Source: Arenibacter certesii DSM 19833 (GTDB lineage Bacteria > Bacteroidota > Bacteroidia > Flavobacteriales > Flavobacteriaceae). From it: a DNA stretch of 64,000 nucleotides. The DNA lies in the NCBI RefSeq assembly GCF_000429545.1, contig NZ_AUCB01000012.1:1-64000 (forward strand), in the 5' to 3' direction. Under the pieces are notes generated by a model that was given only the letters and a program-made list of their open reading frames with translations, was not told the DNA's origin and did no database searches. The position numbers and the translations under genes were made by a program. Positions 35,311-45,099 of the stretch are shown here, one piece after another. The number at the start of each line of letters is the position of its first letter. The first letter of the stretch is position 1.

Positions 35311-36873
35311 TCACTCTTTTTTTCCATTTCCTGTAAGTGTGCTTAACACACCTTCTTTAATATTTAGCCATAAATAATTGAAGAAGGACTTACTGGTATC
35401 CCGTTCTGCATATATAGTTCCATATCTATATCCTTGTGGGTCCGCTCGCGAGCCATCACTGGTAAATATATTGCCAAAAGCTGTCAATAACTTATTCACT
35501 CCTCTCCTGTTTTTCTGCAGTACTACAAAACCAAAATCCTGATATTTCATCTTTATTTCCCCACTTGAACTTACCGCATCTCCACTAAAAGTAAAAAAAA
35601 GTTCATTTACCATCCCGTTTGCTTCTGCTCTCAAATTAGATTTTAAAAAAGGATTGATGCTTTCAGAATTAAAATCCTGTAACTTTCCAGTAACCAAAAA
35701 AGCATCATTCTCCTTTTGCACATCAAAACTCCAATCTAAGTGAAGAGGAGCACTATCCATAAACAAGGTGCTAATCACAATACTTGTTCCCCCACCTTTT
35801 TCGTTTGTATTTGTAATTTCCTTTATATCTGCATTTAAATCCGTAAATACAATCTCTCCTGGCTTCACATCCTCCGCTACCTGCTCTGCATATGAAATAT
35901 AACCATCCTTAATCTGTAAGGACGCTAAATCCAAGTTAAACGGTAATTCCCTTAGCATTCGGCTATATAATTTCTTATGATCTAAATCATCGTTAACTAG
36001 CTTATCCCGATATATTTTCAAATTTGGGCCACTAACTGCCCCTTGGCTAATTTGTAGAAAGAACTGAGCACTATTAAATCCAAACTTCAAATCAGAAAAT
36101 AATATTTCGGGAATTTTAAGATCCACGTGATCTCTTTCTTTCGTCAATACCCTAGACAATTCCTTTTTGTTATATTTAGACTTTAAAGACACCTCCTTTA
36201 AAAGCAGCTCATTTTCTCCCAAATCTAAGGTAGCTATGTTAAGTGTTTCGTAGGGACCAAGATCCACAAATACCGTACTGGATCTTAATTCCATGTCTTC
36301 ATATCCAAATGGAATCTTATTTGTTAGGGTTTCAGCACTTATTACCACATGGTTTAGAGATAAATCAAAAGAAGCGACCTCAAGTTTTCTAATTTCCAAA
36401 TTATCATTCATCTGGACATATTGTCCCTCACGAATAGTAAAGCTGTCTATTGTTAATTTATGGTCCCAAGTTACCTCCTCAGTTTCATCGGTTCTTTTAC
36501 TGGGAATAAACTGAGAAGGAAAATGGCTTATATCGGGCTTAAATAGCTCCAGATGACGGATAGCAACTTCCTTTTTGAAAAACAAATTAAAGTACCCTAT
36601 ACCACTTACATTTAAACTCTCCAACTCCATTGAAGTATGCATCAATAACGTATCCGGACTATACAGTTCCAACTTAACTTTATTTAAACTAACTGAGCCC
36701 ATCAGTACGTTCACAGATAACTCGTCATACTTTAAATGAATATGCCCGGGCAACTGATTGCCCAATACATTGGACAATTTGGACTTTACAGTAAGTTGAA
36801 CGACTAACAATCCCACCAATAGTAAAATTGGGATAAGAGTAATTCCAATCAATTTTCTTTTAGACATGAGCAA
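35311..36873 (-). CDS. AsmA/DUF748-like periplasmic protein
   Basis: A 520-residue protein with one N-terminal membrane anchor (about 8-30) and a long beta-rich periplasmic body of repeating short strands, as in AsmA, DUF748 and related lipid-transfer-like proteins. LNADIKEI, LRAEANGMVNELFFTFSGD and KYQDFGFVVLQ near the C-terminus are consistent. An ATG two codons downstream of the chosen start is equally possible. By analogy it may help move or organise outer-membrane lipids; this is inference. Confidence 0.65.
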   Translation of the reverse strand: MLMSKRKLIGITLIPILLLVGLLVVQLTVKSKLSNVLGNQLPGHIHLKYDELSVNVLMGSVSLNKVKLELYSPDTLLMHTSMELESLNVSGIGYFNLFFKKEVAIRHLELFKPDISHFPSQFIPSKRTDETEEVTWDHKLTIDSFTIREGQYVQMNDNLEIRKLEVASFDLSLNHVVISAETLTNKIPFGYEDMELRSSTVFVDLGPYETLNIATLDLGENELLLKEVSLKSKYNKKELSRVLTKERDHVDLKIPEILFSDLKFGFNSAQFFLQISQGAVSGPNLKIYRDKLVNDDLDHKKLYSRMLRELPFNLDLASLQIKDGYISYAEQVAEDVKPGEIVFTDLNADIKEITNTNEKGGGTSIVISTLFMDSAPLHLDWSFDVQKENDAFLVTGKLQDFNSESINPFLKSNLRAEANGMVNELFFTFSGDAVSSSGEIKMKYQDFGFVVLQKNRRGVNKLLTAFGNIFTSDGSRADPQGYRYGTIYAERDTSKSFFNYLWLNIKEGVLSTLTGNGKKE

Positions 36874-37127
36874 AGAAAGATATTAAACTTGCTATTACCA
36901 GATGTAAGCTAAGTTCCTATAAAAATTGGTATAAAATATCAGAAAACAAAGCATTAAAAAAATTACTTTACCCTATATAATAGTTATGCTTTTGAGATAT
37001 AAATATATCGGATAAAATACCTTTATTCTCATGTTTTTACTAATTTTGGCTCCTAGTTTTAAGGCCATAAAATATAAATTTAAGTCCTATAGCTATAATA
37101 AACTAAAACCATTAAACACGATTAAAA

Positions 37128-37598
37128 ATGAAGAAACTATTAGGTTTACTTACCGTTGCACTTTTAATGACAATAAGTGCTCAATCGCAATCTATTTCCA
37201 AAAATGCCCTAGGGTTAAGATTAGGGGATAATGACGGATTTGGAGGGGAGATTTCCTACCAACGATATCTAAAAGAAAGCAATAGACTGGAGTTTGATCT
37301 TGGATGGAGAAGCTCAAATGACATAGATGCCTTTAAACTAGTAGGTCTTTACCAATGGGTAATGCCAATAGATGGAGGATTCCATTGGTACGTAGGTGCT
37401 GGCGCAGGCTTGGGACAATATGATTCTAAAAATTCGAATGGTACTTTTGCACTTATCGCTGGAGATATAGGTATTGAATACGACTTTGATTTCCCACTGC
37501 TATTATCTTTGGATATTAGACCAGAACTAGGATTTAATGACAAATACTCCGATGATCTTGATATGGATATCGCCTTAGGTATTAGGTATCAGTTCTAA
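37128..37598 (+). CDS. Small outer-membrane beta-barrel protein
   Basis: A 156-residue exported protein. A signal peptide to about 21 is followed by alternating-hydrophobicity strands rich in aromatic residues. These include RLEFDLGWRSS, WYVGAGAGLGQY and FPLLLSLDIRPELGF, closing with ALGIRYQF and a C-terminal Phe typical of barrel assembly. It is probably an eight-stranded barrel. There are no clear partner genes. Confidence 0.75.
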   Translation: MKKLLGLLTVALLMTISAQSQSISKNALGLRLGDNDGFGGEISYQRYLKESNRLEFDLGWRSSNDIDAFKLVGLYQWVMPIDGGFHWYVGAGAGLGQYDSKNSNGTFALIAGDIGIEYDFDFPLLLSLDIRPELGFNDKYSDDLDMDIALGIRYQF

Positions 37599-37622
37599 AG
37601 GACTTACGTCATATCTTATCAT

Positions 37623-37658
37623 AAAAAGGTATTGGGAAAATGTCCCAATACCTTTTTT
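37623..37658. terminator. Bidirectional terminator
   Basis: AAAAAGGTATTGGGA pairs with TCCCAATACCTTTTT, with T runs on both strands. It separates the barrel gene from the M20 gene. Confidence 0.85.
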
Positions 37659-37674
37659 TGTTACCACCACTTCC

Positions 37675-38862
37675 TTATTGCTCCAGTGCTTCTATAGATA
37701 ACCAAGCCATTAATCCTCCTCCTGTTTCCAAGGCCACTTCGTCTATATTAAAAGTAGCTGTATGCAAGCCTGAAGTAATTCCCTTTTCTTTATTCCCTAC
37801 TCCAAGAAGATAAAAACACGCGGGATTCATTTGAGAATAATAGGCAAAATCTTCTGCCGCCATCCACAGATCTAAATCCACCACATTTTCTCCTCCTAAA
37901 AATGCAATAGCACTATTTTTCATAGCATTGGTCAACCTCACATCATTATTCAGATGCGGGTATCCTTTAGGAATATTCACATAACACTCCCCTCCCATTC
38001 CATCTGCAATAGCTTTAGCCAATTTAGTAAGTTTTTCTATCGCCAGAGCTCTCCAGTTCTCATCATAGGTCCTAAACGTCCCTTCAATAGTTACACGATC
38101 CGGAATTATATTGTTCGCTCCGTCTCCAATAATTCTGCCAAAAGATAGCACACTAGGCATTTTTGGTGATGCCATTCTGCTAACCAGTTGTTGGGAAGCT
38201 ACAATTATATGCGAAGCAATAAGAATGGGGTCTATACATTCTTCTGGCACTGCGGCATGTCCGCCCTTCCCAATTACCGTGAGATAAATCTCATCCATAC
38301 TAGCCATAAATTGCCCCGATCTAAAGCCTACCTTCCCAGCTGGTAGTTTGGGCATTACATGTTGCCCCAAATGAGGCACTGTGCCTAATTTCTGGTAAGC
38401 TTTCTCTTTCATAACCAAAGTAGCCCCACCTGGCATCAATTCTTCCCCTGGTTGAAACAATAATTTTACGGTGCCGGTAAATTCACTTCTAAGCTGAAAA
38501 AGAATTCTGGCGGTTAGCAATAAGGAGCTCATATGCACATCATGACCACAAGCGTGCATTACTCCGGCAATACTAGAAGCATAGTCCACTTGATTCTCCT
38601 CTTGTATGGGTAGGGCATCCATATCTGCCCTTAAAAGAACAGTTTTGCCCTTTTCCCGACCATGAAGGGTTGCTAATAACCCCGTTTCTGCCACTGAAAC
38701 AATATCGGCAATTCCAATTTTAAGGAGTTCTTTTCTTATTAAAATAGAAGTATTAATTTCTTTAAAAGAAAGCTCTGGATGTTGGTGAATAACTCTTCTT
38801 ACTCCAACATATTCTGCACTAAATTGTTTTGCCAATTCTATGATCCTCTCTTTTAAATTCAT
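37675..38862 (-). CDS. M20-family amidohydrolase (N-acyl amino acid hydrolase type)
   Basis: A 395-residue zinc-dependent amidohydrolase related to hippurate and indole-acetyl-amino-acid hydrolases, cleaving N-acyl amino acids. The metal motif HACGHDVHM is near residues 101-109, the catalytic Glu is in QPGEELMPGG, and GLHTATFNIDE comes near the end. The lid domain occupies about 185-300. There is no signal peptide, so it is cytoplasmic. It is a single gene. Confidence 0.88.
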   Translation of the reverse strand: MNLKERIIELAKQFSAEYVGVRRVIHQHPELSFKEINTSILIRKELLKIGIADIVSVAETGLLATLHGREKGKTVLLRADMDALPIQEENQVDYASSIAGVMHACGHDVHMSSLLLTARILFQLRSEFTGTVKLLFQPGEELMPGGATLVMKEKAYQKLGTVPHLGQHVMPKLPAGKVGFRSGQFMASMDEIYLTVIGKGGHAAVPEECIDPILIASHIIVASQQLVSRMASPKMPSVLSFGRIIGDGANNIIPDRVTIEGTFRTYDENWRALAIEKLTKLAKAIADGMGGECYVNIPKGYPHLNNDVRLTNAMKNSAIAFLGGENVVDLDLWMAAEDFAYYSQMNPACFYLLGVGNKEKGITSGLHTATFNIDEVALETGGGLMAWLSIEALEQ

Positions 38863-39092
38863 AATATTTCTTATTATAGATTGATTATATGGATCCTATA
38901 ATGATATTCTTGTCTAAGCATACGCCTTTTATTACACTAAAGTAACTTTCTATAAGGCATAAGATCCTCTTTTGAGCAAGGGAAATTGGATTTTCACTTC
39001 CTTTCGGAAGAAAAGAACAGAAGAATCCTGGCTACATGATTCTTTGAACGCTCCTTTCCATTTCTAGTCATACCACACTAGACCAAAATATT

Positions 39093-40097
39093 TCAGTCCA
39101 TTACGATATAATCCAAAAATCCAGCAGTATTCCACTTCTGATAAGCCTCCGGAATATCTGCTACCAAAATTGCCTCTAGGCCTGGAGTAGTCTTAAGAAG
39201 ATATTTGCTTTTTTCTATACCAAGCACACTAAGGGCAGATGCATAAGCATCTGCCATAGTACCATTTGGAGCAATAGTAGTAACTTGAATATTATTGGTA
39301 ATTGCCCTACCTGTTTTTGGATCTACGATATGTGAATAGCGATTGCCATCTATATTAAAATACTGATATAGATCTCCAGAGGTTGCTACCGCCTGATTTT
39401 TAAGTTTAAGCTTGGTGAACACTTCGTTATTCTTAGAATCGTAATAGCTGAACCCCAAGATCCAGTATGCTTTATTAGGTGGCGCATCACTTACGGTTAT
39501 ATCCCCTCCCATATCTACTAAGGCCGACCTTACACCTAGTTTCTTCAATAATGCTATTGCTTCATCTGCTGCATATCCTTTCCCTATTCCTCCAAGGTCT
39601 AATTGCATCCCAGCAGTTGATAAGTTCACTACGGATTTGGGCAATATTCTTATTTTCTCAAATCCTGATCTATTCTTGGCTGCTTCAATTTCCTGTTCAG
39701 TTGGCACTACGCCATTCTTTCTCGCATTTCTCCAAAGGGTGATAACAGGCCCCATGCTTACATCAAAAGCACCATCGGTTTTACGGCTAATTGCTTCGGA
39801 TAATTTTAATATGTTGTACAAATCTCCGCTTACCTCTACATTCGCATTCTTTTTTTCTACAAGCCTATTTATCTCACTGTGAGGTAGATAATCACTCAGA
39901 ATTAAATTAAGTTCGTCTATTCTATCAAAAATAACTTGTGCAACTCTATCTGAATCTAAACTATCTGGAGAATAAAAAACCAGCCTTATTTGGGTACCCA
40001 TTTGTTGATGGGTATAAGAAACCCTTTTCTGGGCATTAACGCTATAGATAGCCGTTAGCAATAGTAATGATAGAAGGAAAGGGTTAGTTATTTTCAT
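39093..40097 (-). CDS. apbE: FAD:protein FMN transferase (ApbE)
   Basis: A 334-residue exported flavin transferase that attaches FMN covalently to Thr or Ser of target proteins in the periplasm. The start at MKITNPFLL (40097) gives a clean signal peptide ending at VNAQ; the longer frame to 40148 adds a tail unlike a signal. Marks are HQQMGTQIRLVFY, LDLGGIGKGYAADEAI, the nucleotide-binding VDMGGDI, and YSHIVDPKTGRAI with a catalytic Asp. It comes third after the SUMF1 and YceI genes on the same strand. I see no target motif of the D-G-A-T-x-T type in the two neighbours. Confidence 0.92.
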   Translation of the reverse strand: MKITNPFLLSLLLLTAIYSVNAQKRVSYTHQQMGTQIRLVFYSPDSLDSDRVAQVIFDRIDELNLILSDYLPHSEINRLVEKKNANVEVSGDLYNILKLSEAISRKTDGAFDVSMGPVITLWRNARKNGVVPTEQEIEAAKNRSGFEKIRILPKSVVNLSTAGMQLDLGGIGKGYAADEAIALLKKLGVRSALVDMGGDITVSDAPPNKAYWILGFSYYDSKNNEVFTKLKLKNQAVATSGDLYQYFNIDGNRYSHIVDPKTGRAITNNIQVTTIAPNGTMADAYASALSVLGIEKSKYLLKTTPGLEAILVADIPEAYQKWNTAGFLDYIVMD

Positions 40098-40263
40098 ATC
40101 GTGCAATTCAGTACATAAAGCGTTCATATCGATTCTCCCTATACCCAAAAAATTGAAGCATTAAACTGGGAAATCAAAACACCTTTCTTCATAGCACACT
40201 AGGCCCAAGCTACTTATATAAAGAAATTAAGAAATACTCTTAAAAGAGATCTTGGTCAATTTT

Positions 40264-40800
40264 CTATTCCTTTACAAAAACTAAGTTGTAGTTAACGGTA
40301 ACCTCATCCCCAACTACTATCTGACCAAACATGGCAGTAGGTGGCTCCATGCCAAAGTCCTTTAAGGTAATAGTGTAATTACCCTTTAATCGATAGCTAT
40401 TATCCTGATCGCTGACCTCTGACGGAAGTTCCACCTCTTGTTCCACCCCAGCAATAGTTAACTTGCCATTAATAACATGCCCGTCCGTATTGGTAAGGTT
40501 TTGAAATTTAAAAATGATCTTCGGATGTTGTTTCGCTTTAAGGGCCTCGTGCATTTTTTTATTCATTGCGGCACCGCGTTCACTTTTTATTTCGGAGGCG
40601 TCTACCTGTAAACCAATATTAACAATATTCTCACCATAAGTTAAAGTACCCTGCATAGAACTGGCCGTAACGGTCCAATCATGAAGTGTAGACGTCCCTG
40701 TAATAGTAAGCTCACTGTCTTGTGAAAGCTTGTATTTATCTTGAGAAAAGCCCGCAAAGGCCACAAACAATAAAATTAATAAAGATAACTTCGTTTTCAT
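40264..40800 (-). CDS. YceI-family periplasmic lipid-binding-like protein
   Basis: A 178-residue secreted YceI/lipocalin-like barrel. The start at MKTKLSLL (40800) is preferred because it opens a good signal peptide. The family signature LTITGTSTLHDWTVTA follows the signal, and KMHEALKAKQHPKIIFKFQN and the C-terminal VGDEVTVNYNLVFVKE complete it. YceI proteins bind isoprenoid or other apolar ligands such as quinones. It lies between the SUMF1 and ApbE genes (35 and 166 bases apart) and probably shares their transcript. Confidence 0.9.
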   Translation of the reverse strand: MKTKLSLLILLFVAFAGFSQDKYKLSQDSELTITGTSTLHDWTVTASSMQGTLTYGENIVNIGLQVDASEIKSERGAAMNKKMHEALKAKQHPKIIFKFQNLTNTDGHVINGKLTIAGVEQEVELPSEVSDQDNSYRLKGNYTITLKDFGMEPPTAMFGQIVVGDEVTVNYNLVFVKE

Positions 40801-40835
40801 ATCAATAAAATATTTTAATTCACCCATTCCAATTA

Positions 40836-41837
40836 CTACTCGTCCAATACGGTTTGCCAAAACTGAGCTTGCTCTTCCGTATTGGGCTGCACCTTTGGAC
40901 TTACCACCCTAAATCCAATAAAGTTGGAGTCGGTATTCCACCAAAAACTCTTTGGAATCTGGGGATCTCTTTTCTGTAATTTTAAGCTAGATGCTACTCT
41001 TGCAGATGATCTAAGCACATCGGCATCATCGTCCCAAGATCCTCCTCTGGCCACCCTAGGATGGATAACCGTAGGTTGTACCCATGGGTTCTTAGGATCC
41101 GTGATAGCGTAGGCATTCTCCTTATACTCATCCAAGGTCCACTCCGCTACATTCCCGTGCATATCATATAATCCCCATGGGTTGGGTAATTTGGTCCCTA
41201 CCTTTGCATATTGATTGTTGGCATTTTTATAATAAACCGCATAATCGTCAATTTTAGAAACATCATCGCCAAAAGAATAAGCGGTATCAGTCCCTGCCTT
41301 GGCGGCATATTCCCATTCCGCTTCCGTAGGCAATCTATAGAATTTCCCTGTAACCGAACTTAGCCATTTACAAAAAACCAATGCCGAATAGGCGGACATG
41401 CTGATCGCTGGATATCCGCTTTTTCCCATTCCATAAGAGGGATCTTCATAAGGAGGACTAGGCCTTGTAATTGCATCTATAACATCCAATTTACTCACTT
41501 CCAGATCTTTGAACAACTCTTGGTTTTGCTTAAAAAACAATTCAAAAACATCCCATGTAACCTCGTACTTGCCCATATAAAAAGCATCTAGGGCTACCTC
41601 TTTCCTTGGTCCTTCATCAGCTTTTCTATTAGCTTCAGATTCTGGACTTCCCATCATAAACTTCCCTTCTGGAATTAACACCATCTCAAAAGTTAAATCT
41701 GTAGCGGGAATTTCTTCCACATAAGATTCCTTAACAAAATCCTTAACGTTAGATTCGGAAACTGAAGGGGCAGTAGATTTACAGGATCCTAAGGCAAGCA
41801 ACATAAAAACGGAGAAAAAAATTCGGTATAAAGCCAT
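40836..41837 (-). CDS. SUMF1-domain lipoprotein, non-catalytic
   Basis: A 333-residue lipoprotein; the start at MALYRIFF (41837) puts the lipobox LGSC at a normal position. The body is a formylglycine-generating-enzyme fold with VLIPEGKFMMGSPESEA, KYEVTWDVFE, LPTEAEWEYAAKAG, LYDMHGNVAEW and VARGGSWDDD. The copper-binding Cys pair that true FGE enzymes carry after RGGS is missing, as in GldJ and GldK, so it is structural rather than catalytic. It starts the operon with YceI and ApbE. Confidence 0.88.
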   Translation of the reverse strand: MALYRIFFSVFMLLALGSCKSTAPSVSESNVKDFVKESYVEEIPATDLTFEMVLIPEGKFMMGSPESEANRKADEGPRKEVALDAFYMGKYEVTWDVFELFFKQNQELFKDLEVSKLDVIDAITRPSPPYEDPSYGMGKSGYPAISMSAYSALVFCKWLSSVTGKFYRLPTEAEWEYAAKAGTDTAYSFGDDVSKIDDYAVYYKNANNQYAKVGTKLPNPWGLYDMHGNVAEWTLDEYKENAYAITDPKNPWVQPTVIHPRVARGGSWDDDADVLRSSARVASSLKLQKRDPQIPKSFWWNTDSNFIGFRVVSPKVQPNTEEQAQFWQTVLDE

Positions 41838-42010
41838 TTTAAATTGCGGGTTGGAAAAATTGTGCATTATATAGTTGACATTTAGTTTATGCGATAAAAA
41901 TATTACTAATTATCCAATAAGACGAACACTACAAGCAAAATTCTAATATTGCAGAGGTGAATTCTTACAGAAAATAATTGTATTATTGAGTAGAAACAAA
42001 ACCACACGAT

Positions 42011-44728
42011 ATGAAAAACAGAATATTGAACCTCTTTTTAATAGGTCTACTTATATGTGCTTACAGCTCGTATGGGCAAATAAAAAAAGTGACCTCTGTT
42101 GAGGGCATTACTGAATTTAAAATGGATAATGGACTTAAGGTATTATTATTTCCAGATAATTCTGCCCAAACTATTACGGTAAACATCACTTATTTGGTAG
42201 GCTCTAGACACGAAGGCTACGGAGAAAAAGGTATGGCGCATTTATTAGAGCACATGGTTTTTAAAGGCACCCCTAACCATCCAGACATCCCAAAGGAATT
42301 AAGCGCACGTGGCGCAAGACCAAATGGCACCACTTGGTACGATCGCACCAATTATTTTGAAACCTTTAATGCCACAGAAGACAATTTAGATTGGGCATTG
42401 GATTTGGAAGCAGACAGAATGGTAAACTCCTATATTGCCAAAAAAGATTTAGAAAGCGAATTTAGCGTAGTCCGGAACGAATTTGAAAGCGGTGAGAACA
42501 ATCCCGTGGGAGTACTTATGGAAAAAGTAATCAGTGCCGCATTCCTGTGGCACAATTATGGAAATTCTACAATAGGAAACCGATCGGATATTGAGCGGGT
42601 CCCTATAGAAAATCTAAAAGCGTTTTATAAAAACTATTATAGACCGGACAATGCCGTACTTATGGTTACCGGTAAATTTGATGAGGATAAAACCTTAGCC
42701 CTAATAGAGAAAAAGTTTGGGAAGATTCAAAAGCCTAGCACTCCATTAAGGGATTCTTATACTGAAGAACCCGCCCAAGATGGGGAGAAAATAGTAAGTC
42801 TTAGTAGAATAGGGGACTTACAAGTGGTTTCAGCAATGTATCATACCCCAGCAGGATCACATGAAGATTATGCAGCAATGGCCATAGTTGAAAATATACT
42901 AACAGATGAGCCAGCGGGAAGACTTTATAAAAACCTTATAGAAACACAAAAAGCATCTTCTCTTTGGTCCTTTTCCCCCTTTACTAAAGAACCGGGCTTC
43001 CTCTACATAAATGTAGATGTTCCATCCACAAAAAGTATGGAACAAGTAGAAAGTGAGCTCAAAGACACTATGGATGCTATAAAAGCAAATCCTATAACTC
43101 AAGAAGAATTAGACAGGGCAAAGTCCAACCTACTAAAACAGATAGACCAAATCTTTAGAAACTCCTCATTTTTAGGCACTTATATGAGTGAATTTATTGG
43201 AGCGGGCGACTGGCGCTTGGCTTTTATACATAGAGACAGGATAGAAGCAATGACATTGGATGAGGTGAACCAAGTAGCTACCACGTATTTAATCCCTACC
43301 AATAGGACTATTGGTAGATTTATCCCTACCAAACAACCAGAAAGAGTATCTATTGAACACACGAAAGATTTGGATGCCCTAGTCGCTAACTATAAAGGAA
43401 AAGAAGATATGGGTATGGGCGAAGCTTTTGACGTCGCCTATGATGCCATATCGGAAAGACTAGAGACGGGTCAATTATCCAATGGTATTGACTATGGCAT
43501 CATTAAGAAAAAAAATAGGGGAAAAACGGTACTTCTCAATTTTAGTATGAGAAATGGGAATGAGGAATCCCTTTTTAATAAAGGAATAATACCTTCCTAC
43601 ACCGCAAGAATGCTAGACAAGGGTACCCAAACCAAAACAAGACAACAAATTGCTGATGAACTCAGCAAATTACAGTCATCTGTAGGTTTTAGGGCCAGTA
43701 ATGGCAATATCTATGCCTATGTAAACTCTACCGAAGAAAATCTTATGGCTTCTTTGGAGTTAATGGCAGATATGCTAAAAAATCCGTCATTTAACCCGGC
43801 GGAATTGGAAAAATTAAAAACTGAACATTTGGCCATGTTAGAGAGCAACAAGACTGAACCACAGTTCCTAGCTTCCAAAAGATTATCACAAATAAATAAT
43901 CGATATTCTAAAGGGCATCCACTTTATGCCATGACTATAGCTGAAGAAGAAGCCGCTATAAAAACTTTATCAATAGATGACCTTAATGCTTTTCACAAAT
44001 CATTTTATGGTTTGGGCAAAGCTATTTTGGTTAGTATTGGAGATATGCAGCCTTCTCAAGTAACGTCTTTTATGGAAAAGGAATTCGCTGATTTTAAGAG
44101 CGACCATCCTTATGCAAGACTAAAAGATCCCTATTCCGAATCCCAACCCATAAGCGAAGATATCCTGACGCCAGACAAGCAAAATGCTATGACCCTAGGG
44201 AATCTTAATATTAAAATTAGTCAGGATAATGAAGATTATGCTGCATTGAGTATTGGCTCCACAATTTTGGGAGGTGGTTTCTTAAATTCTAGGATTGCTG
44301 AAAGGTTGCGTCAGAAGGATGGGGTTAGCTATGGAGCAGGAGCCGGATTTCAGGTAGATTTTGACAGTGAAGATCAAAATTCTTCCATGTACCTATATGC
44401 TATTTATGCACCTACCAATTACGAAAAAGTACAGCTAGGATTTAAAGAAGAGTTAGATCGCTTTATAAAAGATGGAATAACCGAAGACGAATTAAAAAAT
44501 GCTGTAAATGGTTGGATCCAAGAAGAAAATGTTTCTAGAGCTAAAGATGGAGAACTGGCCGGCTTAATCAATAACAACATATTCTATAATCGAAGTATGG
44601 ACTTCCAAAAGAGTTTAGAAGAGAAAGTGAAAAACTTAACTGTCGAAGAAGTCAACAAAGCAATTAGGACTTATATTAAGCCTTATAAAAAATGGACAGT
44701 AGTAAATGCCGGAGATTATAAAAAATAA
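42011..44728 (+). CDS. M16-family zinc metalloprotease, two-domain
   Basis: A 905-residue pitrilysin/insulinase-type protease with a signal peptide to about 23. It has the inverted zinc motif HLLEH (His77, Glu80, His81) with the distal Glu in NEFESGENNP. A second, inactive M16 half starts near 490 and includes GGGFLNSRIAERLRQKDG. In Bacteroidota such proteins lie in the periplasm and degrade peptides inside a clam-shell chamber. A TAATATTG box at 41944 may be its promoter. It ends at a strong terminator. Confidence 0.93.
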   Translation: MKNRILNLFLIGLLICAYSSYGQIKKVTSVEGITEFKMDNGLKVLLFPDNSAQTITVNITYLVGSRHEGYGEKGMAHLLEHMVFKGTPNHPDIPKELSARGARPNGTTWYDRTNYFETFNATEDNLDWALDLEADRMVNSYIAKKDLESEFSVVRNEFESGENNPVGVLMEKVISAAFLWHNYGNSTIGNRSDIERVPIENLKAFYKNYYRPDNAVLMVTGKFDEDKTLALIEKKFGKIQKPSTPLRDSYTEEPAQDGEKIVSLSRIGDLQVVSAMYHTPAGSHEDYAAMAIVENILTDEPAGRLYKNLIETQKASSLWSFSPFTKEPGFLYINVDVPSTKSMEQVESELKDTMDAIKANPITQEELDRAKSNLLKQIDQIFRNSSFLGTYMSEFIGAGDWRLAFIHRDRIEAMTLDEVNQVATTYLIPTNRTIGRFIPTKQPERVSIEHTKDLDALVANYKGKEDMGMGEAFDVAYDAISERLETGQLSNGIDYGIIKKKNRGKTVLLNFSMRNGNEESLFNKGIIPSYTARMLDKGTQTKTRQQIADELSKLQSSVGFRASNGNIYAYVNSTEENLMASLELMADMLKNPSFNPAELEKLKTEHLAMLESNKTEPQFLASKRLSQINNRYSKGHPLYAMTIAEEEAAIKTLSIDDLNAFHKSFYGLGKAILVSIGDMQPSQVTSFMEKEFADFKSDHPYARLKDPYSESQPISEDILTPDKQNAMTLGNLNIKISQDNEDYAALSIGSTILGGGFLNSRIAERLRQKDGVSYGAGAGFQVDFDSEDQNSSMYLYAIYAPTNYEKVQLGFKEELDRFIKDGITEDELKNAVNGWIQEENVSRAKDGELAGLINNNIFYNRSMDFQKSLEEKVKNLTVEEVNKAIRTYIKPYKKWTVVNAGDYKK

Positions 44729-44743
44729 TTTTCCATATATCCT

Positions 44744-44783
44744 AAAAACAGCCTAAAACAAAAACTTTTAGGCTGTTTTTTTT
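44744..44783. terminator. Terminator after the M16 protease
   Basis: AAAAACAGCCTAAAA pairs with its complement at 44766-44780 and is followed by T residues. Flanking A and T runs allow use from both sides. Confidence 0.85.
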
Positions 44784-44805
44784 ATTGATCACTGGCTAGT
44801 TCTTG

Positions 44806-44985
44806 TTAATCCATACCTGTTGCATCGAACCCAATAAGTTCTCCATCATCAAACACAGGACTCACAGAAATAGGATTACAACAGACTTCACAGTCTTCCA
44901 CATACGTCTGATCGTTAATAGATGGATCTAGTAACATGGAGATTCCTTCCCAACAATAAGGACATTGAAAAAAGTGTTCGTACAT
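44806..44985 (-). CDS. CPXCG-motif cysteine-rich small protein
   Basis: Fifty-nine residues from the ATG complement at 44983-44985. CPYC at residues 8-11 and CEVC followed by Cys (32-36) form a probable zinc ribbon. The middle PSINDQTYVEDCEVC and the end matching DGELIGFDATGMD are typical of the CPXCG family. Function is unknown. It lies between the M16 and LRR genes. Confidence 0.85.
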   Translation of the reverse strand: MYEHFFQCPYCWEGISMLLDPSINDQTYVEDCEVCCNPISVSPVFDDGELIGFDATGMD

Positions 44986-45099
44986 AATTCCATCTTATTA
45001 ACGCCTTGTAAAAATAGTAATACTTAAAGTAACTTCACAAAAAAGGGGTGACAAACAGCACCCCCTAACTATAATTAACCAACTTCCAATCAATCTTCG

